Source: Fibrobacter sp.
GTDB lineage: Bacteria > Fibrobacterota > Fibrobacteria > Fibrobacterales > Fibrobacteraceae
DNA length: 64,000 nt
Assembly: GCA_017642335.1 (NCBI GenBank)
Contig: JAGCPF010000035.1
Location: forward strand, 186,001-250,000
Direction of reading: 5' to 3'
The position numbers were made by a program, and so were the translations under genes. The notes beneath the pieces were generated by a model that made no database searches, was not told the origin of the DNA, and saw nothing but the letters and a program-made list of their open reading frames with translations. Below, in pieces: positions 59,207-64,000 of the stretch (position 1 is the first letter of the stretch; each line of letters opens with the position of its first letter).

Positions 59207-61024
59207 CTAGTTCTTTATGCAGCGGACTAACCCTTTTATGTAGAAATTGGTGCCTTCAAAGCGTTCATTCTCTTTTCCAAAGGTAAGGGCGTCTTCTACA
59301 TTGTTGAGGCTAAACCAGTTGTGCTTGATTCCAAGTGAATACATAGAGGTGTCCGCTACAATAAATATGTCATTGTATATGCCTAAAATGAGCGCTGTGT
59401 TATAAAATGACATGTTATAATAAAATGAGGATATGTCATCGCCAAACCGTTCGTGAATTTCGTTCATCATATAGTTAGAGGGCTCGATGATGGTGTACAG
59501 TCCAAATCCCGTCGCTGTCTCGTCGTAGAGAACGGTCGCCACCTTGGAATAATCAATCCCATACACGTCTCCCATATTTTGCAGCAGTGTTTTCCAATCG
59601 TCCCAGGTTGGGATTCTCCATCCGTCCGGGCATATTCCCTGGTAGTTTTTTTGTGTTAATTCGGGAAGACTCTCTCTAGTGGTGGGGCCACATTCAGTTA
59701 TGGTTGTATCCTCTTTTTGGGCCGTGACAATGCAAGTGTCAAATTCAGTTTTTTCTATATCGCTGTCTCCGATATTCATGGCGACCGTCCAGGGGTAAAC
59801 ATGTCCGTACACCTCGCTCATCTTGTCGTTGCTCAATCTTTCGCGGTTAAAGATGCTACCCGTCAAATTGACCTTTAGCGCGCTGTCGATGGTTGAAGAG
59901 GTCGTGTCTACAAGGTCGAGGTTCTCGGCCATCCAGGTTTGCGCTCCGCTATCCCAGTTGTACGTAACCGTCTTGTATGTCTTGCCGTCGCGGGGGTCTT
60001 GCATTGTCCCTTTTGTGTAATCCATCTTTTTGAATCCGGGCACCCATTTTTTGGAACGGCACACCACATCAAAAAAACCTCTATTGTTTTTGAAGGTATG
60101 GACTTCGTCTTCCCTAGACTCGGTGCATTCTCCAAGATTGTTCTGACTGGCGTAATAGCCGACTTGATAATCATTCGCTTTTCTGGAGTTCGAGAGGAAC
60201 ACTTGTGCCGCGTCGTCAAATTTGGAGGTTATCTCTGGATTGGAGTAAACAAGGAAGAGATCAATATCGAAGTTGAACGTCACATCGAACGGGACTGTGT
60301 CAATTACGGCCAAGTTAAACAGCAGCTGGGCGACAAAAGACAATTCGGTAATGCTGTCGCTCAGATTTTCAAAGGATCCCAAGTCCTCGTATATCCCGAG
60401 GCTTTCGAGAACGGCGCGTTCTGCCAATTGGTTGGCTTCGTCAAAGGAATTGCCTTCGGCAAGGTAATTCAACAAGTACGGGGCCTTGGCGTTTGTCAAC
60501 CGATTGAGGCTAATTTTGCTTTTTTCCCGTAAATCAACGACGGCCTTGAACCAATCGCGATATGCGGTAATGGGCACACACTCCATGTTGGTGCTATCGA
60601 CCGGCACGTAGACGGAGTCGTAAAGTTCCCGAGTCTCGATCAGCACGTACGGACTGTTCAAGGAAAGGTCCTTGAATTCAAAGCGACCTTCATCGTTGTC
60701 GATTGTGTCCACGAAGGTTTGTCCTGTTGTATCGAACGTTACGGAATCTAGTTCGTGAACGGTTACGATGGTTCCTTTTGCGGCAAGTATAAAGCCGGCT
60801 GGATTTTCAGAACCTTCCGGTTTCCTTAGTCTCGGCAAAATGTCGCCGGCTCGGCCCGACAGCGCGTAGATGCGCGTCTCTTCTGTGGAGCCTCCGAGAG
60901 AACTCGTTGAGGGGGCGCTGTCGGTACAGCCCGAAAACATCAGGATGAGCACGAACGCCATGAAAAGGCAGAATGCCGTCCCGATGAAATCATACACTAG
61001 CGTGTTTTGAGTTTTGTTTTTCAT
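59207..61024 (-). CDS. FISUMP-domain lipoprotein (module B)
   Basis: A protein of 605 residues; a longer N-terminal segment leads to the lipobox MFSGC. The shared region (SLNSPYVLIETRELYDSV, AVVDLREKSKISLNRLTNAK, FDEANQLAERAVLESLGIYE) precedes the FISUMP domain (GTMQDPRDGKTYKTVTYNWD, TWMAENLDLVD, GICPDGWRIPTWDDWKTLLQ, ending VRCIKN). Cysteines before the domain (LGECTESRED) match the other modules. It follows the module B regulator by 9 bases, with AGGAGG before the ATG. Same inferred role as in module A. Confidence 0.9.
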   Translation of the reverse strand: MKNKTQNTLVYDFIGTAFCLFMAFVLILMFSGCTDSAPSTSSLGGSTEETRIYALSGRAGDILPRLRKPEGSENPAGFILAAKGTIVTVHELDSVTFDTTGQTFVDTIDNDEGRFEFKDLSLNSPYVLIETRELYDSVYVPVDSTNMECVPITAYRDWFKAVVDLREKSKISLNRLTNAKAPYLLNYLAEGNSFDEANQLAERAVLESLGIYEDLGSFENLSDSITELSFVAQLLFNLAVIDTVPFDVTFNFDIDLFLVYSNPEITSKFDDAAQVFLSNSRKANDYQVGYYASQNNLGECTESREDEVHTFKNNRGFFDVVCRSKKWVPGFKKMDYTKGTMQDPRDGKTYKTVTYNWDSGAQTWMAENLDLVDTTSSTIDSALKVNLTGSIFNRERLSNDKMSEVYGHVYPWTVAMNIGDSDIEKTEFDTCIVTAQKEDTTITECGPTTRESLPELTQKNYQGICPDGWRIPTWDDWKTLLQNMGDVYGIDYSKVATVLYDETATGFGLYTIIEPSNYMMNEIHERFGDDISSFYYNMSFYNTALILGIYNDIFIVADTSMYSLGIKHNWFSLNNVEDALTFGKENERFEGTNFYIKGLVRCIKN

Positions 61025-61033
61025 GGTATCCTC

Positions 61034-61867
61034 CTAACCCTTTTTATTGATACTCTTGTTTGTCATCGGGAAGAACTGTACGTTCAGACGGTAGACTTCG
61101 TCTGTCGTGGTTTCCTTTGTCGCGATGGCGATGATGCGTTTGCGGAACGCGTCGATCTCTTCTACGATTTCGTCGAAGGATTCGGTCGTGATGCCCAGCG
61201 TAAGTCCCGAGAAATGGCGCTTGTCCTGTTCCACGCCTTCGATGGCCTCCAGGGCGAATTCGCCCATCTGGCGGTGCATCCCGCGGACGGCCACGGGGGT
61301 CACGTCCATCGGCCCTGTCGTTATGGATTTATCGGTCTGTGTGTAATTGCCGTTCTCGTCTTTCTTTAGCATGCCTGCCTTGACAAGGAAGTTCAGCGAC
61401 TCGGTCACCTCGGCGGCCGTAATTCCGGGGCGGCAAGCGCGGGCGAGCGCGAGCGGCTTTGCTCCGGGCATCGAGGGGGCGAGTTCGCGGAGTACCGGAT
61501 TTTTCCAGCTCTCGAAGTAGCGGAAAGAATCTCCCTCCAGGATTTTTGCCTTGTGCGCATCGGCAATCGTAAGCATTCTGTTGAATGCCGCCTTTTTGTC
61601 GGCATCTGTCTTTGCGCGGTCGAACTTGACCATCTCGCGGAAATATTCCCGTTCGTAATCGACGAGGTGCATGGCCTCCGCAACGCAGTCGGCGTTCGCT
61701 TCGCTCAGATTGGAGCGTCCCTCGCTCACGTATTTCAGGAATACCGGCGACGAGAACCCCGCATCGCGTGTGAACTCCTGCCAAGTGAACGCGGACTTGG
61801 CCTTTTTCTCGGCGTAGTAGTCCGCGATGTACTGGCGGTAGCTCGTGTATTCAAGTACATCTTTCAT
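61034..61867 (-). CDS. TIGR02147-family regulator (module B)
   Basis: A protein of 277 residues, the same length as the module A regulator and alike throughout (MKDVLEYTSYRQYIADYYAE, VLRELAPSMPGAKPLALARA, GMHRQMGEFALEAIEGVEQD, VYRLNVQFFPMTNKSINKKG). Differences cluster in the putative recognition part (SNLSEANADCVAEAMHLVDY against FNLSDAAVERVAKAMHLADY), as expected if the two bind different sites. TAGGAGGAAAC precedes the ATG. A FISUMP gene follows after 9 bases. Confidence 0.9.
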   Translation of the reverse strand: MKDVLEYTSYRQYIADYYAEKKAKSAFTWQEFTRDAGFSSPVFLKYVSEGRSNLSEANADCVAEAMHLVDYEREYFREMVKFDRAKTDADKKAAFNRMLTIADAHKAKILEGDSFRYFESWKNPVLRELAPSMPGAKPLALARACRPGITAAEVTESLNFLVKAGMLKKDENGNYTQTDKSITTGPMDVTPVAVRGMHRQMGEFALEAIEGVEQDKRHFSGLTLGITTESFDEIVEEIDAFRKRIIAIATKETTTDEVYRLNVQFFPMTNKSINKKG

Positions 61868-61924
61868 TGTTTCCTCCTAGCAAACGACGTCTTGACTTTG
61901 TGGCCCTTGTCGCTTGTGTTTTTA

Positions 61925-61953
61925 AATATATACCATCTTTTTGAAAAAGTCAA
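61925..61953 (-). promoter_or_regulatory. Sigma-70-like promoter of module B
   Basis: TTGACT (61953-61948), exactly 17 bases, TATATT (61930-61925) on the minus strand, 58 bases before the regulator's ATG. Flanks AAAACTA on the upstream side are identical to module A. Confidence 0.78.
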
Positions 61954-62095
61954 TAGTTTTGTGATAAAAAATATGCGATTTTAGCTAAAAATAGGCGATT
62001 TTCTAGAAAATCAATAAAAAATGCAATATTTTGTGATACGTATAACATAATCTCCATGTAAAAATTGGCCATGACGTGGCCGCCGGAGTGCAAAA
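61954..62095. other. AT-rich upstream region of module B
   Basis: Holds two TTTGTGATA copies (61958-61966 area and 62031-62039 area) and repeated GCGATTTT / CTAAAAATAGG words in the direction of the module. Likely binding region; no gene seen. Confidence 0.4.
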
Positions 62096-62136
62096 AAAAG
62101 AAAGGCGGGCCGAAGCCCGTCTTCCTTTTCCTCCTA
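62096..62136 (-). terminator. UUCG-loop terminator of the upstream FISUMP gene, within a 41-bp duplicated sequence
   Basis: Identical over 41 bp to 59131-59171. Stem GACGGGC-TTCG-GCCCGCC (62121-62104) is followed by a T-rich run on the minus strand. It ends the transcript of the FISUMP gene at 62171-63793. Confidence 0.85.
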
Positions 62137-62170
62137 TCCCAATCAGGGGTGCTTTTGGATAAGTGGGAGA

Positions 62171-63793
62171 CTAGTCTTTTATGCAGCGAACGGAACCGGA
62201 AATATGCTCAAACGGAGGTATGCGGCCTAATGCTGGTAGAGGTAAATAACCGTCTATCACAAAGAAACCATAACTTCTACGTTTCGATCCGAAGCCAGTC
62301 GGATCCCCCAAAGGCGAATCGTACAAAATCTCTCGTATCCAGCCTATTTTTTCGTCTTCTTCAAGATCTTCATATTTCTGGGGAATAGAGGGCTGATACC
62401 ATTCCATTAGATAATCCGACAATGTAATCACTTCATTCATTGTTGGAATATGCCACCCGTCAGGACAAAGGCCTTGATAAATTCCTTTTTCAGCCATAAC
62501 CGATTCAACATACGGCACGGATTTTAATTGAAAGTAACGCCTTTCACGCTCGCTGCAATCGCTCATAGCTGTCATTGTATCTCCTCCCGCACGAAAGTCG
62601 TACTTGTTAAACCATAGTTTTATACAAGAATCCGTTGATGGATACACCAAAGAAGAGTCTATATTTAGCGCACCTTCTACGAAATACAAGTCGCAATACT
62701 CTGTATCTTCTTCGCATGGAATATGCAGACTATCTATAGCATATGTTAAATTTTCCGCCATCCATGTTTGTGTTTTGCCGTTTAAATCATATGTTACGGT
62801 CTTGTAGGTTTTCCCGTCACGTTCATCTGTCATCGTTCCCATGGTATGTTCCATTTCTTTATACAAGAATTTCCATTCTCCAGAACGGCATCTTACTGTA
62901 ACGTCAAAGTTCAGCCAAGACGAAGGAAGGGCTTCAAGTGAATCCCCTTCTTTTTCGGCTGTACACGTTCCCGCGTCAAGCATTTTTGCATAGAAATTTC
63001 CCAAGAACAACGGGGTCTGCTTCACGAGATCCATCGCTTCCGTCAAGTAGCGCTTCTTCAAGGATTCCTTGTCACATGTAATATTACCGCACTTTTCAAA
63101 ATATGTAGCAATTGTGTCTACCGACGAGTGTTCTACAAAGTCAGCAATAAACGCTATATATTTCGTATAATCTTGATTTTCTATATTCTCTATGTCGCCT
63201 TTGTCGTACGAATCGTTATACGTACCAAACGCTTGAAGAACTTCTTTACTTGCTTGTTTCTTTGCGTCGGCGAATTTCATTCCCGAATTTGTCAAATAAA
63301 CTAAGCGGATACTTTCTAAATAAGTCTTCGTGTTGACTGCAAAAGCGTCCGACTGGCGTAAATCAACTATGTTGTATTGGTGACCCGAATATCCTACCAC
63401 AATTTTCGCATAGGGACTTTTTACAGATAGATTGCCAATAACGAAAAAAGAAGCACCTGGATTGTATAGACGATCCGAGACGCCAGCTGCCACTCTTATT
63501 GGATCAAGAGTGACAGAGTCTAATTCGGATGCAGCGAAGAAGGTGTTTCTTTCGGACGAATAGATTTTTATTCCCCTATAAGTCGTCATTGGTTCTTCAA
63601 TCTGGATGCTGGAACTTGAAGCGGGGGCATTTTCTTCGCTTGAAGACGAAACGTTCGAATCGCTTGAAGATGAGAGGTTCAAATCGTTTGAAGATTCAAT
63701 CGAAGGATCGTCCGCTGCCAAGTTATTATCTTCAAAACAGGCGACAAATACGAGCGATACTAAAAAAGCCATGAGTATTTTTTCGATTTTCAT
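62171..63793 (-). CDS. FISUMP-domain lipoprotein (module C, no adjacent regulator)
   Basis: A protein of 540 residues; lipobox FVAC giving CFEDNN, then serine-rich clusters (LSSSSDSNVSSSSEENAP). The shared region is present but shorter (LSVKSPYAKIVVGYSG, NIVDLRQSDAFAVNTKTYLE, FADAKKQASKEVLQAFGTYN). The FISUMP domain follows (GTMTDERDGKTYKTVTYDLN, TWMAENLTYA, GLCPDGWHIPTMNEVITLSD, ending VRCIKD). AAAGGAGGAC lies 7 bases before the ATG. Unlike modules A and B it is preceded by another FISUMP gene only 17 bases upstream, so it is probably the second gene of an operon whose head lies outside the window. Confidence 0.9.
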   Translation of the reverse strand: MKIEKILMAFLVSLVFVACFEDNNLAADDPSIESSNDLNLSSSSDSNVSSSSEENAPASSSSIQIEEPMTTYRGIKIYSSERNTFFAASELDSVTLDPIRVAAGVSDRLYNPGASFFVIGNLSVKSPYAKIVVGYSGHQYNIVDLRQSDAFAVNTKTYLESIRLVYLTNSGMKFADAKKQASKEVLQAFGTYNDSYDKGDIENIENQDYTKYIAFIADFVEHSSVDTIATYFEKCGNITCDKESLKKRYLTEAMDLVKQTPLFLGNFYAKMLDAGTCTAEKEGDSLEALPSSWLNFDVTVRCRSGEWKFLYKEMEHTMGTMTDERDGKTYKTVTYDLNGKTQTWMAENLTYAIDSLHIPCEEDTEYCDLYFVEGALNIDSSLVYPSTDSCIKLWFNKYDFRAGGDTMTAMSDCSERERRYFQLKSVPYVESVMAEKGIYQGLCPDGWHIPTMNEVITLSDYLMEWYQPSIPQKYEDLEEDEKIGWIREILYDSPLGDPTGFGSKRRSYGFFVIDGYLPLPALGRIPPFEHISGSVRCIKD

Positions 63794-63810
63794 AATCTGT
63801 CCTCCTTTGT

Positions 63811-64000
63811 TTAATCCTTGATGCAGCGGACGAAAACCTCTATATTAAGGCTCTCAAAACCAAGGGGGCCATAGCGATCTTCCCTGGAGGTAGTGGGGAG
63901 AGTTGGATAGCCGTTAGAAATATTGAAAGTAAGTACATCAATTTGATTGGCTTCGGGAACGAGTGCGTATTTAATATTTGGAATCACCATTGGATATTGG
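63811..64000 (-). CDS. FISUMP-domain protein, C-terminal part (5' end outside window)
   Basis: The reverse strand is open from the window edge to the stop at 63813-63811, giving 62 residues that end SLNIEVFVRCIKD, the same ending as the other FISUMP lipoproteins (VRCIKD). It was recognised from this tail only; the rest of the protein is not in the window. It sits 17 bases upstream of the module C gene on the same strand. Confidence 0.8.
   Translation of the reverse strand, partial: QYPMVIPNIKYALVPEANQIDVLTFNISNGYPTLPTTSREDRYGPLGFESLNIEVFVRCIKD

Overview
The window looks like chromosome of a Fibrobacter-type bacterium (Fibrobacterota). The case rests on three protein families first described as expansions in Fibrobacter succinogenes: FISUMP lipoproteins (five, one cut by the window end), two TIGR02147-type regulators and one TIGR02171-type lipoprotein. 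Also consistent are a type III glutamine synthetase, many lipoproteins, a secreted protein with a type IX-like C-terminal sorting domain, and promoters of the Bacteroidota-like TAnnTTTG kind. I saw no tRNA, rRNA, IS element, prophage or classical CRISPR array.

Layout. 1-7.1 kb is mixed accessory DNA: a partial SMR efflux pump, a FISUMP lipoprotein, a TfoX-like protein, an AT-rich hypothetical gene, a MoxR ATPase, a hexapeptide acetyltransferase and a PD-(D/E)XK-like protein. From 7.07 to 7.66 kb lies a 594-base non-coding region with a strikingly regular array of four 40-41 bp palindromic units at an 84-85 bp period. 7.66-29.8 kb is a long plus-strand run: TIGR02171 lipoprotein, purA, a tight group (Crp/Fnr regulator, PASTA protein, TPR lipoprotein, LolB-like lipoprotein), a large secreted pseudo-protease, an FGE-like lipoprotein, an NlpE-like lipoprotein, a LytTR regulator, signal peptidase I, an Ig-like lipoprotein, a DnaQ-DinG helicase and a Helicase_C_3 protein. 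Much of this concerns the cell envelope.

29.9-41.4 kb holds a TrkH/TrkA potassium uptake pair, two adjacent BASS-type transporters, a fused MFS/spermidine-synthase protein, and a sigma-54-type AAA+ regulator divergent from glnN. The regulator's leader carries a candidate attenuator. 41.4-50.1 kb is one giant cadherin-repeat surface protein containing a duplicated four-domain block. 50.2-52.9 kb encodes a PflA-like activase and two paralogous outer-membrane barrels.

53.3-55.6 kb is a three-gene unit: secreted protein, 52-residue RiPP-precursor-like peptide (absent from ordinary ORF calls because of its size) and a PF14907-type nucleotidyltransferase. 56.2-64 kb is a repeated accessory module on the minus strand: promoter, TIGR02147 regulator, FISUMP lipoprotein, terminator. 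It is present twice in full and followed upstream by two more FISUMP genes. The two module promoters have canonical TTGACT-17-TATATT spacing, unlike the TAnnTTTG elements elsewhere, several of which sit so close to the ATG that the mRNAs may be leaderless.

The strongest candidates for something undescribed are the 7.2-7.5 kb palindrome array beside the nuclease-like gene, the small-peptide/nucleotidyltransferase unit, and the regulator-FISUMP cassettes.
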